Source: Georgenia sp. SYP-B2076 | GTDB lineage: Bacteria > Actinomycetota > Actinomycetes > Actinomycetales > Actinomycetaceae | Assembly: GCF_003991205.1 (NCBI RefSeq) | Contig: NZ_RXOZ01000011.1 | Location: forward strand, 588,745-652,744 | DNA: 64,000 nucleotides | Direction of reading: 5' to 3' | Shown: positions 1 to 8,297 of the stretch, piece after piece | How the letters are laid out: each line of letters begins with the position of its first letter | Position numbering within the stretch: position 1 is the stretch's first letter | The notes under the pieces: model-generated | Seen by the model: only the letters and a program-made list of their open reading frames with translations | The model's database searches: none | What the model was told of the DNA's origin: nothing | Translations under genes and position numbers: made by a program

Positions 1-1
1 G

Positions 2-1405
2 CAGCACCTGCACGCTGTCAGCGCAAACTTCCACCTACAGCCGGCGCATCACCTCGCAAGACTGCTCCTGGTGGTGCTCGTGCTGCGCGCGTTCGCCTCC
101 GGGTGCACCGCCCTGACCGGCGTCGAGGCGGTCAGCAACGGCATCCCGGCCTTCCGGCCGCCAAAGTCGCGCAACGCGGCCACCACCCTCGCCGTGATGG
201 GCGTCCTCTCGGCCACCATGTTCGGCGGCATCACCCTGCTGGCCCTGCTCACCCATGTGCAGATGGCCGACGAACCGGGACGACTCCTGGGCGCACCCGC
301 CGGCTACGTGGAGCCGACCGCTCTCGCCCAGATCGCCGAGGCCGTGTTCGGCCCTGGGCCGATCTTCGCATTCATCCAAGCGGCCACGGCCGGCATCCTC
401 GTGCTCGCCGCCAACACCGCCTTCAACGGGTTCCCCGTCCTGACCTCTCTCCTCGCCCGCGACGGCTACCTGCCGCGCCAGCTGCACCATCGCGGGGACC
501 GGCTGGTCTTCAGCAACGGGATCATCGTGCTGGCGCTGGCCGCCGGCCTCCTGGTCGTCGTCTTCGACGCCAACGTCTCCCGGCTGATCCAGCTCTACAT
601 CCTCGGCGTCTTCGTGTCCTTCACCCTGGCCCAGGCCGGGATGGTCCGACGCTGGCAACGGGACCTGGCGCGCGCCACCGACCGGCAACGGCAGCGCATC
701 CGGCGGGGCCAGGTGATCAACGCCCTCGGCGCCGTCACCACGGCCCTCGTCCTGGTCATTGTCGTGGTGACCAAATTCAGCCACGGCGCCTGGATCGTGT
801 GCGTCGCCATGCCTGCACTGTTCCTGCTCATGCGCCACATCGGCCGGTACTACGAGAAGGTGCGCCAGGAGACCGCGCTGCACGACGAGCCCACGCGCCC
901 GGCGAGCAACCACGCCCTCGTGCTGGTGTCCGGGCTGAACCAGCCGACTGCGCAGGCGGTGGCCTACGCCAGGGCCATCTACCCCGCCAGCCTCGAGGCG
1001 GTCACCGTCCAGATCGAGCAGGACGAGACCGAGGAGCTCAAACGCGCCTGGGCGGACCACCACGTCGACGTCCCGCTGGTCGTCCTGTACTCCCCCTACC
1101 GCGAGATCACCCGACCGGTCGTCGATTACGTCAGGACCTACCCCCGCAGCAGCCCCCGCGACGTGATCACCGTGGTGATCCCGCAGCGCGTCGCCGGCCG
1201 GTGGTGGGAACAGCCCCTGCACAACCACAGCGCGCTGCGGATCAAGAGCCGCTTGCTGTTCCAACCCGCCGTCGTGGTCACCTCGGTGCCCTATCAGCTG
1301 CGCTCGGCTATCGCCCGCGTTCACCGCCCCGACACCGGGGACCGCGACACGCTGATCCTGCATGCGGCCCGCCACACGAGCCCGCAGCCGCCGTCCCGAT
1401 TGTAA
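2..1405 (+). CDS. KimA-like potassium transporter, APC superfamily (5' end outside window)
   Basis: The reading frame is open from the first bases, so the N-terminus lies outside the window; 467 residues are visible against roughly 600-680 for the family. About seven hydrophobic helices are followed by a cytoplasmic C-terminal domain of about 170 residues. That domain resembles the USP-like tail of Bacillus KimA (YdaO), a proton-coupled potassium importer: it has LVSGLN, VPLVVLYSPYR, ITVVIPQ and WWEQPLHNHSA. APC permeases for amino acids usually lack this tail, so potassium uptake is the better guess. KimA proteins elsewhere are controlled by c-di-AMP, but the upstream region is not visible. 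The gene sits on the same side of tRNA-Val(CAC) as the decaying integrase, so it may be element cargo or the host flank. Family confidence is good; substrate is inferred. Confidence 0.75.
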   Translation, partial: QHLHAVSANFHLQPAHHLARLLLVVLVLRAFASGCTALTGVEAVSNGIPAFRPPKSRNAATTLAVMGVLSATMFGGITLLALLTHVQMADEPGRLLGAPAGYVEPTALAQIAEAVFGPGPIFAFIQAATAGILVLAANTAFNGFPVLTSLLARDGYLPRQLHHRGDRLVFSNGIIVLALAAGLLVVVFDANVSRLIQLYILGVFVSFTLAQAGMVRRWQRDLARATDRQRQRIRRGQVINALGAVTTALVLVIVVVTKFSHGAWIVCVAMPALFLLMRHIGRYYEKVRQETALHDEPTRPASNHALVLVSGLNQPTAQAVAYARAIYPASLEAVTVQIEQDETEELKRAWADHHVDVPLVVLYSPYREITRPVVDYVRTYPRSSPRDVITVVIPQRVAGRWWEQPLHNHSALRIKSRLLFQPAVVVTSVPYQLRSAIARVHRPDTGDRDTLILHAARHTSPQPPSRL

Positions 1406-1502
1406 CCGGGGGCGCCGGGCGCCTGGCACAGCGATGGGCAACCTGACCGATCACCGGACGCAGCAGCGTCCGCACAAGGATCGTCATCCTCCGGAGATAG
1501 CG

Positions 1503-2557
1503 ATGAACCAGCACTACCTGACGGTCAACCGCCCCGACGCCCAGGACGGTGCCGCCGGCGGGGCCACCCCGCCAACCCGCTCCAGCTATGCCCGCTGCGG
1601 CCGAGTTGCTGCAGATGTACTGGCGCATCGGCCACACGATCCTGAACCGTCAGGAGGCTGAGGGATGGGATACCCGGGTCATCGGCCGGCTCGCGGTGGA
1701 CCTGAGGGCGGCCTTCTCGACCATGCGTGGCCTGTCCCGGAGCAACCTGAAGTACATGCGTCAGATGGCCGCCACGTGGCCGGAGGAGGCAGTTGGCCAA
1801 CAGGCTGTTGGCCAACTGCCCTGGGCCCATGTCACGGTCCTGCTCGACAAGCTCGAGGACCAGGGTGAGCGGGACTGGTACGCCGCCGCGGCCGTAGAGG
1901 ACGGCTGGTCGCGCAACGTCCTGCTCAACCAGATCATGAGGCGGCTTCACACCAGGGGCGGCGCCGCCCCGTCCAACTTCCCCGCCCACCTGCCCGCCGC
2001 CGACTCCGAGCTCGCCCAGCAGCTCACCCGCGACCCCTACGTCCTGGACTTCCTCGACCTAACCGGCCCCGTCGCTGAGCGCGACCTCGAAACCGCGCTC
2101 ATGAACCGGCTCCAAGACTTCCTCCTCGAGCTCGGCCACGGCTTCGCCTTCGTCGGCGCCCGTACCACTTCGAAGTCGACGGTGACGACTCCTAGATCGA
2201 CCGGCTCTTCTTCAACTGGGCCCAGTCCGCTTCGTCGTCGTCGAGCTCAAGATGGACCGCTTCACCCACGAGCACCTCGGCTTCTACGTCAGCTGGGTCG
2301 ACGCCAACCTCCGCAACCCCGACCGCCACTCCCCCACCATCGGGATCCTGCTGTGCGCAGGACGCAACGACAACGTCGTGCGCTACGCCCTCGCCGGCAC
2401 CAACCAACCCCTCGCGGTCGCCGACTACACCTACGCCCCCCTCCCCGCCGCGGCCCGGGAGGCCGTTCCCACTGACGTTGAACTTGCCGCTGCGGCTGGT
2501 GCTGCACTTACTTATCTCACCGACGAAGGCACCGCAGCCGAAGGTAAGGGCCCATGA
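1503..2557 (+). pseudogene. YhcG-type PDDEXK nuclease (DUF1016), degraded
   Basis: Pieces of one protein lie in successive frames. A DUF1016 N-terminal domain starts near AELLQMYWRIGHTI and runs to GHGFAFVGA at about 2160. The nuclease domain then continues in a second frame (YHFEVDGDD), meets a TAG at 2193-2195 where the family has an aromatic residue before ID, and resumes in a third frame near 2225 with VRFVVVELK and PTIGILLCAGRND. The ATG at 1503 is out of frame with the N-terminal domain, so a further shift near 1590 is likely. The acidic and ELK motifs of the PDDEXK core are recognisable but cannot be translated as one chain. Family members are linked to mobile elements and restriction-like defence. 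The last fragment overlaps the next gene by ATGA, so the two were once translationally coupled. Confidence 0.8.
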
Positions 2558-3108
2558 AGAATTGCCCTCGGCGGCAAATCGTAAGAGAAGATGACGCCGT
2601 GGACTGGCAAGCAATCGCAGCGGTAATCACTGGACTGGGCGTCATCGCGTCGTTCATAACCACGTGGTGGGCGCTACGGCATGACCGGCGGATCGCTGAG
2701 AAGCAGGCAGAGCGCTCAGAAGCCGCTGCCCGCCTCAGCGAGTCCTACACCCAACGGATGGTTGACGCTCTGGAAGCTATCGCCCGCGAAGGGGTCTCTT
2801 CGGCAGTGCCGGTCCAGATCGGAGTCCGATGGTCCCTCACCTTCCACAGGGGTGACACGTTTCTTCTAGAAAATGTGGGCGATGCAACGGCTTACAACGT
2901 GACGATAAGCGGACACAACTCGCTGGTTGGTCCTGACGTCACCTCAGGCGGCCCTCGTCTCCAACCCGGTGAGGCGCTGACCTTCCTGGCCGCGATTGTT
3001 CTAGCAACATCCGATACAACAATCACCATTGAGTGGAACGACACAGCCGAACGGGATGCAGATCGTCGGACGTGGCGGTACCCGTTGCCAGTCCCTGCAC
3101 GCCAGTAA
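2554..3108 (+). CDS. Hypothetical single-pass membrane protein
   Basis: The product has 184 residues and I do not recognise a named family. One hydrophobic helix lies at about residues 18-38 (AIAAVITGLGVIASFITTWW). A charged, probably coiled-coil stretch follows (HDRRIAEKQAERSEAAARL), then a beta-rich C-terminal domain containing FLLENVGDATAYNVTISG, which reads like an Ig-like fold. The ATG overlaps the stop of the broken yhcG gene (ATGA), implying a former joint role. Base composition is clearly less GC-rich than the flanking chromosome, a sign of transfer. Unlike its neighbours the frame is intact, so the protein may still be made. Function unknown. Confidence 0.65.
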   Translation: MKNCPRRQIVREDDAVDWQAIAAVITGLGVIASFITTWWALRHDRRIAEKQAERSEAAARLSESYTQRMVDALEAIAREGVSSAVPVQIGVRWSLTFHRGDTFLLENVGDATAYNVTISGHNSLVGPDVTSGGPRLQPGEALTFLAAIVLATSDTTITIEWNDTAERDADRRTWRYPLPVPARQ

Positions 3109-3516
3109 GTCGCCGCCGCTCGTCTCAGAAACGGTCGCAGAACCGGGGCACGACGCGAACCAGTTTTGCGACGGGTTGTGGACGCACGCCGAGCCGGGTT
3201 GTGTGACATCTACAACGTCATTGAGGGGCACTCGGACGAACCGCCGGGCGCGCTGTGGGTTGGTCAGGAGTCGTCGTGGGCGAGCGCCGTCCGTCGCCGA
3301 CCTCACCCGCCAGCGCGGCCGACCGACGACCTCGTCGATCCCGCGACCGCACCACCGCCGAACCCACGGGCAGACCGGTATCGAACGGTGCCCCTCGCCG
3401 ACACCCGAGAATGTCCCGCCGGTTCGGACGCCCCGCCTGCGCGCCACGGGCGACCTTCCTCGGGCCCAGCGGGCCGGGAAACCGGCCGTAACTGAGATTC
3501 CTGATAGAGACTGGAG
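3109..3516. other. Gene-free stretch inside the decaying element
   Basis: This is 408 bases between the membrane protein and the excisionase-like fragment. Several overlapping short frames exist, but none shows a domain, a good ribosome binding site or consistent third-position GC bias. It is probably eroded element DNA. Confidence 0.4.
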
Positions 3517-3749
3517 ATGAGCACAATGCGGTCCTCAAGGACGACGACGGTACGAAGCACTGCGCTTCCGGCCAACCTCGTCTCGCTGGCAGTCGCCGCC
3601 GAACACATCGGCGTCCACCCCAAGACGCTGCGCCGGCGGATCGCCGACGGCACCCTCACCGGCTATCGCATCGGCTGGTCCGGGTCGACCTCGACGAGGT
3701 CGCCCGACGCCCGATCACGACCATCACCACGACGCGCACCGTCGCCTGA
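3517..3749 (+). pseudogene. Excisionase/helix-turn-helix DNA-binding protein, frameshifted
   Basis: The N-terminal part reads LVSLAVAAEHIGVHPKTLRRRIADG, a MerR-like winged helix of the kind found in excisionases and small DNA-binding proteins of integrative elements, followed by TLTGYRIG. After about 3682 the conserved continuation LVRVDLDEVARRP is found only in another frame and ends at TGA 3747-3749. A small indel has therefore split the gene. The start could be ATG 3517 or ATG 3526; a GGAG at 3512-3515 favours 3526. In an active element it would direct excision with the integrase that lies downstream on the other strand. Confidence 0.65.
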
Positions 3750-3915
3750 GACAAGCTCTCCCGACGCTGGGCGACACTGGTCGTTGCGGGTGGCCCTGTG
3801 GGGCTACGGATTCACGCCGGCGGGCCCCACCCAACCATGGGGCCGACATCGGTGCAGGTCGCAACGCCATTTCACCAGCGGCCCCGGTGGGCCGAGGCGT
3901 CTGACGCCGTGGGCC

Positions 3916-5172
3916 TTACGCCCTCGAACCTGTGGGGCTTACGTGCTGTCCAGAGTTGCTCTCACGTGGACCGCTTGCCGTTGGTGGCTTTCGATATGGG
4001 GTTGTTGCTGGCATCGGGTCGGGCGGCTTCCTCTTCGGTGCCGTCAGGTCGACCGGCACTAAGCTGAAGTCGTCCGGCGCGTCGGCCATGTGAGCCTCCC
4101 GCGCCGCTACCGCTGCCTGGTACCTCATGGCCGCGTGCGGGGTGGTGTGCCCCAGGCGTGCCTGCGGCTCCGCGATCGTCGCCCCGGTCCGTGCGGCCTG
4201 GGTCGCCGCGGTCGCGCAGGCCGTGGATGCGCAGGTCCGGCCGGCCTATCGCCCGTCTCGCCTCGTCCCACACCTTGTAGAGCACCGACTGAGAGATCGG
4301 CGTGCCCACGCGGGAGGGAAAGACCAGCCCGTCGGCACCGGCCTGGGAGAACGCGCCCATGTGTGTCTGGAGGACCCTCGTCACCGAAGCGGGCAGGTGC
4401 ACGATTCGCGCACCGGCCTCGGTCTTGACCCCGCGCACGACCTTGCCCTGGCCGCGCAGGTTCTGGATCTGCGACTCGACGACGACCCTGCGGCCGACGA
4501 GGTCGATGTTGGGGCGACGCAGGTTGCGGAACTCCTCGGATCACAGCCCGGACCAGGCCGCCAGCAGAATCATGGCCCGGTACCGCTCGTCGAGGTGCAG
4601 CAGCGCCTCGGCGATCTGCTCCGGTGTGGCGATGGTCTTCTTCGACCTGCGCGGCGCCTCGGAGGCACCACGGATCGTGCACGGGTGGTGGTGGACGAGA
4701 CGGTCGCGCACCGCCGCGTTGAAGACGGAGGACACGAAGCCGTACACGCGCGCGGTCATCGTCTTGCCGGTCTGCTGCTGCAGCCTGGCGTACAAGGAGG
4801 TGACGTCGCGCGAGGAGATCGCCCGCAGCGACTTCCTGCCGAGCTCGTCGTGTGTGAGAAACCTCTTCACGTAGGTCTCGTACTCCTCGCGGGTGCGCGG
4901 GGCGAGCTTCCGGACTCCCATGTTGGCCGCAACGTACTCGTTGAGGGTCACCGTGATGCGCGCCACCCGTTGCTCGGGCGGGAGCCACTCCCCCCGCGCG
5001 ATCAGCGCCTCCTCGGAGTACAACCCCGCCTCGGCGTCGATCTTGGTCGTGAGGGTCCGGTGATACCGGCCCAGATCCGGCCGAGGTAGCGCGCACGCCA
5101 CCCGGCCGTCTTGCCGGTCCTCGCGTTCTTGCGGCGCTCGGTCTGCCCGAATCCTCGCCGGCTGCCTGCCAT
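3916..5172 (-). pseudogene. Tyrosine recombinase (phage-type integrase), degraded
   Basis: The order of parts is that of a site-specific tyrosine integrase. A start MAGSRRGFGQTERRKNARTG at 5172 is followed after a frameshift near 5080 by LGRYHRTLTTKIDAEA. The SAM-like core-binding domain contains TREEYETYVKRFLTHDELG. The catalytic domain begins at about 4640 and is broken by TGA at 4541-4543 (AWSGL, stop, SEEFRNLRR; probably CGA to TGA). It continues to LRIHGLR, where another shift near 4210 destroys the HxxR box. The C-terminal part (ARLGHTTPHAAMRYQ) is readable in a third frame. At least three lesions make it non-functional. The gene starts about 170 bases from the 3' end of tRNA-Val(CAC), the classic layout for an element integrated in a tRNA gene. 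Confidence 0.85.
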
Positions 5173-5185
5173 CTGGATCTCGCCT

Positions 5186-5251
5186 CCCACGGACTAGGCG
5201 TTCGTCGATCACCAGTCCGTGGGGCTGTGGTGGGGCTAGCAGAGCCCCACC
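5186..5251. promoter_or_regulatory. Two inverted repeats between integrase and tRNA-Val
   Basis: CCCACGGACT at 5186-5195 pairs with AGTCCGTGGG at 5214-5223. A second hairpin, GGTGGGGCT with AGCCCCACC around a five-base loop, occupies 5229-5251. They lie directly upstream of the integrase start, where integrase arm-type sites or an operator would be expected. The second could instead be a terminator stem, although it has no T-run. The symmetry is seen in the sequence; the role is a guess. Confidence 0.4.
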
Positions 5252-5291
5252 GAGGCCATTCGGGTCCTCTCGTGTCCACCTGGGGCGGGCA

Positions 5292-5333
5292 CAGAAAGGG
5301 CTTCTGACCTGAGCTTTCGCCGGTCAGAGGCCC
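5292..5333 (-). terminator. Terminator of tRNA-Val(CAC)
   Basis: Read on the minus strand, a stem of 12 bases with one mismatch (GGGCCTCTGACC against GGTCAGAAGCCC) is followed by TTTCT. It begins nine bases beyond the encoded CCA of the tRNA gene, as expected for intrinsic termination. Confidence 0.65.
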
Positions 5334-5341
5334 CATCGTGA

Positions 5342-5416
5342 TGGTGGGCGATACTGGGTTCGAACCAGTGACCTCCTCGGTGTGAACGAGGCGCTCTACC
5401 ACTGAGCCAATCGCCC
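5342..5416 (-). tRNA. tRNA-Val(CAC)
   Basis: The cloverleaf is complete. Acceptor arms are GGGCGAT and ATCGCCC, the anticodon loop TTCACAC carries CAC inside a CCTCG/CGAGG stem, the T-loop is GGTTCGAACC, and CCA is encoded. The anticodon reads GTG codons. The 3' end faces the degraded integrase, so this gene is the likely attachment site of the element to its left. Confidence 0.95.
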
Positions 5417-5579
5417 GCGTCCGGGGCGCTCACCGTGGTGCGCGCTTGCCGTTGCGAGATGTGATCGTAGCGAACGCAGCGCCCAATCGTGAAACCGAGA
5501 CCCCCATCCGGGAGTGAGAGGAAGGCCACACCCCGATTTCGGGGCCGCCGCCGGTGTTCTCGGGGTCCGACTTCCCGCG

Positions 5580-6425
5580 TCAGGGGTCGGGGGTGAGCAC
5601 GTGCCGGCGCGCGTACACCTCCGCGACCCGCTGGGTCAGCGGCCCGGGGGTGAGGTCGCGCCCGTCGACGGCGACCACGGGGACCATGCCCCGGGTCGAG
5701 GAGGTCAGCGCGGCATGCTCCGCCCCGGTCAGCTCGGCGATGTCCATGACCTCCTCGTGCACGTCGATGCCCTCCTCCCGCGCCCACTCGAGCACGACGG
5801 CGCGCGTGACCCCGGCGAGGCACCCGGAGCTGAGCGGCGGGGTCAGGAGCGCGCCGTCGCGCTCGACGAAGACGTTGGTGCCCGTGCCCTCGCACAGCTC
5901 GCCGCGGGTGTTGGCGAAGATCGCCTCGTCCGCCCCGCGCTCGTGCGCCCAGGCCAGCGCCCGCACGTTCTCCGCGTAGGAGATGGTCTTCAGGCCGGCG
6001 ATGGGCGAGCGCTCGTTGCGCACCCACGGCACCACCGCCACGCGCACCGCCCCCGGCGTCCCGGTCGGACCCGCGGCGACCACGAGCGTCCCGGGCCCCC
6101 ACGCCGCGTCCGAGCCGAGCGGCCCCGGCCCGGCGGTCCACAGGATGCGGATGCGGGCGAGCTCGGTCCCCCACGCGGCCGCGACCTCGGTCACCGCACC
6201 GCGGACCACGTCACGGTCCGGCACCGGCAGGCCCAGCCCCCGGGCGGAGCGCTCCAGGCGGTCGATGTGCCGGGTCAGCGCGAAGGGCACCCCGCGGAGC
6301 AGCTCGCACGCCTCGAACACGCCGTCACCGACGGTCAGGCCGTGGTCCGTTACGCGCACCAGCGGGGTCTCCGGATCACGCAGGGCGCCGTCGAACCACA
6401 CGATCACGCGGTTTTCCTGGGCCAT
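5580..6425 (-). CDS. Fold-type IV PLP enzyme, probable aminodeoxychorismate lyase
   Basis: A 281-residue class IV aminotransferase-fold protein. It contains WFDGAL near the N-terminus, HGLTVGDGVFEACEL, the PLP-lysine region AGLKTISYAEN, EAIFANTRGELCEGTGTNVF and SGCLAGVTR. The family includes 4-amino-4-deoxychorismate lyase (PabC, folate pathway, giving p-aminobenzoate and pyruvate), branched-chain and D-amino acid aminotransferases. The length and the LKTISYAEN motif resemble actinobacterial proteins usually annotated as PabC, but no pabA/pabB lies nearby, so the reaction is not certain. I chose ATG 6425 (MAQENRVIVWFDG) because upstream codons do not look coding. It is monocistronic between tRNA genes. 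Confidence 0.75.
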   Translation of the reverse strand: MAQENRVIVWFDGALRDPETPLVRVTDHGLTVGDGVFEACELLRGVPFALTRHIDRLERSARGLGLPVPDRDVVRGAVTEVAAAWGTELARIRILWTAGPGPLGSDAAWGPGTLVVAAGPTGTPGAVRVAVVPWVRNERSPIAGLKTISYAENVRALAWAHERGADEAIFANTRGELCEGTGTNVFVERDGALLTPPLSSGCLAGVTRAVVLEWAREEGIDVHEEVMDIAELTGAEHAALTSSTRGMVPVVAVDGRDLTPGPLTQRVAEVYARRHVLTPDP

Positions 6426-6543
6426 GGAGGGCACTGTGGCACGGGTCACGCCCCAAAACCACCCCCGCGGTTTGAACTTTCGTCGACGCACTGGTTATTG
6501 TTCTGGAGCACCACGGAGAGCGGGAACGCCCGCCGGGGAGCAT

Positions 6544-6616
6544 GCGGATGTGGCTCAGTTGGTAGAGCATCACCTTGCCAAGGTGAGGGTCGCGGGTTCG
6601 AGTCCCGTCATCCGCT
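6544..6616 (+). tRNA. tRNA-Gly(GCC)
   Basis: Acceptor GCGGATG pairs with CATCCGC, discriminator T. The loop TTGCCAA in a TCACC/GGTGA stem carries anticodon GCC, and the T-arm is GCGGGTTCGAGTCCCGT. No CCA is encoded. It is the first of a three-tRNA cluster. Confidence 0.95.
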
Positions 6617-6653
6617 CGGAGGGGACCACCACCCGGGTGGCAACCAGCCTCAG

Positions 6654-6724
6654 GGTGGCGTGGCCGAGAGGCGAGGCAGCGGCCTGCAAAGCCGTACACA
6701 CGGGTTCGAATCCCGTCGCCACCT
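6654..6724 (+). tRNA. tRNA-Cys(GCA)
   Basis: Acceptor GGTGGCG pairs with CGCCACC; the discriminator is T, as usual for tRNA-Cys. The loop CTGCAAA carries anticodon GCA. No CCA is encoded. It is second in the Gly-Cys-Val cluster. Confidence 0.93.
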
Positions 6725-6743
6725 CCGATTCATGCAAGGCAAT

Positions 6744-6818
6744 GGGCGATTGGCGCAGCGGTAGCGCGCTTCCCTGACACGGAAGAGGTCACTGGTTCGA
6801 TCCCAGTATCGCCCACCA
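6744..6818 (+). tRNA. tRNA-Val(GAC)
   Basis: Acceptor GGGCGAT pairs with ATCGCCC, the loop CTGACAC in a CTTCC/GGAAG stem carries GAC, and CCA is encoded. The 3' half from 6774 plus the following terminator is repeated imperfectly at 7989, about 1.2 kb downstream. Confidence 0.95.
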
Positions 6819-6823
6819 GCAAG

Positions 6824-6861
6824 ACAGAAGGCCGTCCGGAGAGACCCGGGCGGCCTTCTGC
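6824..6861 (+). terminator. Terminator of the tRNA cluster
   Basis: AGAAGGCCGTCCGG and CCCGGGCGGCCTTCT form a long, nearly perfect stem around a short AGAGA loop just after tRNA-Val(GAC). There is no long T-run, which is common in high-GC actinomycetes. Confidence 0.7.
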
Positions 6862-6978
6862 GTCGATGGTGACTGTGCCGGGGCGCACCCCGGCGCGTCC
6901 GTCGGACCGGTTGCCTTGGCAGAGCCCGTCAGGCAGGCTCGATCTCCCCGACCAGACAGAGAGCGAACCGTAGCCCCC

Positions 6979-7899
6979 TTGACCCAACAGTTCCCCTCCA
7001 CCGCCGCCGATGCCCAGGCCCCGCGCGGGTTCGCCACCCCTCACGGGATCCGCATGGTCGCGACCGACCTCGACGGCACCGTGGTCCCCCACGGCCGACC
7101 GATGTCCCCCCGCACCATCCACGCCCTCCGGTCGGCGGACGAGGCGGGCCTCCGCGTCGTCTTCGTGACCGGCCGGCCGCCACGGTGGCTCGAGCCCGTC
7201 GTGGAGGCCACGAGCCATGCCGGGTACGCCATCTGCGCCAACGGCGCGATCACGCTCGACCTCGCCACGGACTCCGTCGTCTCGGTCCGCTCCATCGCCG
7301 CGGAGACCATCCTCGAGGTTGCCGAGCGACTCAGGTCCGCCGTGCCCGACGTGATCTTCGCCGTCGAGACCCCGGAGAGCTTCCGCGTGGAGGACGGCTA
7401 CGAGGACATGCGCGGCGCGCGCCCGGCCGAGGGCAGCGAGCCGCAGGAGCTCATGCGCATGCCCCGTGCGAGCACCCGGCACCTCCCGGACCTGCTCGAC
7501 GACGAACCCGTCATCAAGCTCGTCGCCATCAGCCCCGGCTCCACGCCGGACGCGCTGCTCACGGCCGGCCGGCGGCACCTCGGCGACCTCGTCACCGCCA
7601 CGCACTCCAGCATCGGCACCGCGCTGCTCGAGATGAGCCCGCTCGGTACGACCAAGGCGACCGGGCTGACCGAGCTCGCCGCCTTCCTGGAGATCGATCC
7701 GAGGACCGTCATCGCCTTCGGCGACATGCCCAACGACATCGAGATGCTCCGCTGGGCCGGGACCGGTTACGCCATGTCGGGCGGCCATCCCGACGCCCTC
7801 GCGGCGGCCGACCAGATCGCTCCCCCGGCCGAGCTCGACGGCGTCGCGCAGGTCCTCGAGGCCGTTCTCGCACGCGACGCCGGCCGCCTGCGCCCGTAG
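6979..7899 (+). CDS. HAD-superfamily (Cof/IIB) phosphatase
   Basis: All four HAD motifs are present: VATDLDGT (motif I nucleophile), VFVTGRPP (motif II), a lysine in the TTKATGL region (motif III) and FGDMPNDIEML (motif IV). The large central cap is type C2B, as in Cof-like sugar phosphatases and phosphomannomutases. The usual role is dephosphorylation of sugar phosphates or similar small metabolites in the cytoplasm; the substrate cannot be told. The start is uncertain. TTG 6979 is used because codons after it look coding; ATG 7054 (MVATDLDGT), preceded by GGGA, is a real alternative. The gene lies alone between tRNA-Val(GAC) and an imperfect copy of that tRNA's 3' half, so it may have been moved or duplicated with it. 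Confidence 0.85.
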   Translation: MTQQFPSTAADAQAPRGFATPHGIRMVATDLDGTVVPHGRPMSPRTIHALRSADEAGLRVVFVTGRPPRWLEPVVEATSHAGYAICANGAITLDLATDSVVSVRSIAAETILEVAERLRSAVPDVIFAVETPESFRVEDGYEDMRGARPAEGSEPQELMRMPRASTRHLPDLLDDEPVIKLVAISPGSTPDALLTAGRRHLGDLVTATHSSIGTALLEMSPLGTTKATGLTELAAFLEIDPRTVIAFGDMPNDIEMLRWAGTGYAMSGGHPDALAAADQIAPPAELDGVAQVLEAVLARDAGRLRP

Positions 7900-8297
7900 A
7901 TGCACGGACGGGAGGCCATCCGATGAGCGGACCATGTTCACCTGCAGAGACCCACGTTGGAGGACCTCGACGAACGCGTCTCCGGAGACTGACACGGAAG
8001 AGGTCACTGGGTCGGTCCCAGTATCGCCCACCAGCAAGACGGAAGGGCCGTCCGGAAAGATCCGGACGGCCCGTCTTGCGCCCTGAGCAGGCCGTACCTC
8101 AAACGGGGCTGTGAAGGCAGAAGGCGGGGTCCCGGGTGCCAGAGTGCCCATGGTGTGACGGGAGCCACATGGCGTCGACCACGTCGGATCCGCACAGGCC
8201 GCCTTCACTGCCTGGGCACAACCCCCCACCCCGAACTGATTGGGCCGGCCGCACGCTCACGAATCTGGAACCGGCCTCGTGTCGTTAGGGTTCTGGC
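7900..8297. other. Intergenic stretch holding the tRNA-Val copy
   Basis: 398 bases without a credible gene. The only structure I see is the tRNA-Val fragment and its terminator, listed separately. The rest up to the VOC gene shows no clear promoter or riboswitch. Confidence 0.5.
7989..8080 (+). repeat. Imperfect copy of tRNA-Val(GAC) 3' half plus terminator
   Basis: The block matches 6774-6861. It begins within the anticodon arm (CTGACACGGAAGAGGTCACTGG), runs through the CCA and continues into the GGCCGTCCGG terminator stem. Two of the three differences in the first 55 bases hit the T-loop (GTTCGAT becomes GGTCGGT), so this copy cannot make a normal tRNA. The 5' half of the tRNA is absent. 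Such partial copies are the typical trace of integration at a tRNA 3' end, or of a deletion after tandem duplication. Confidence 0.8.

Noticed and set aside
3029-3520. Overlapping frames of 100-160 codons in the gap after the membrane protein
   Set aside because: Three frames are open at once without any recognisable motif, good start or codon bias.
7900-7990. Possible remnant of a coding gene after the HAD gene
   Set aside because: A short stretch reads like PTLEDLDERVSGD, weakly similar to ABC ATPase ends, but is too short to support.
8081-8297. Possible riboswitch before the VOC gene
   Set aside because: No known aptamer core or conserved stem could be recognised.
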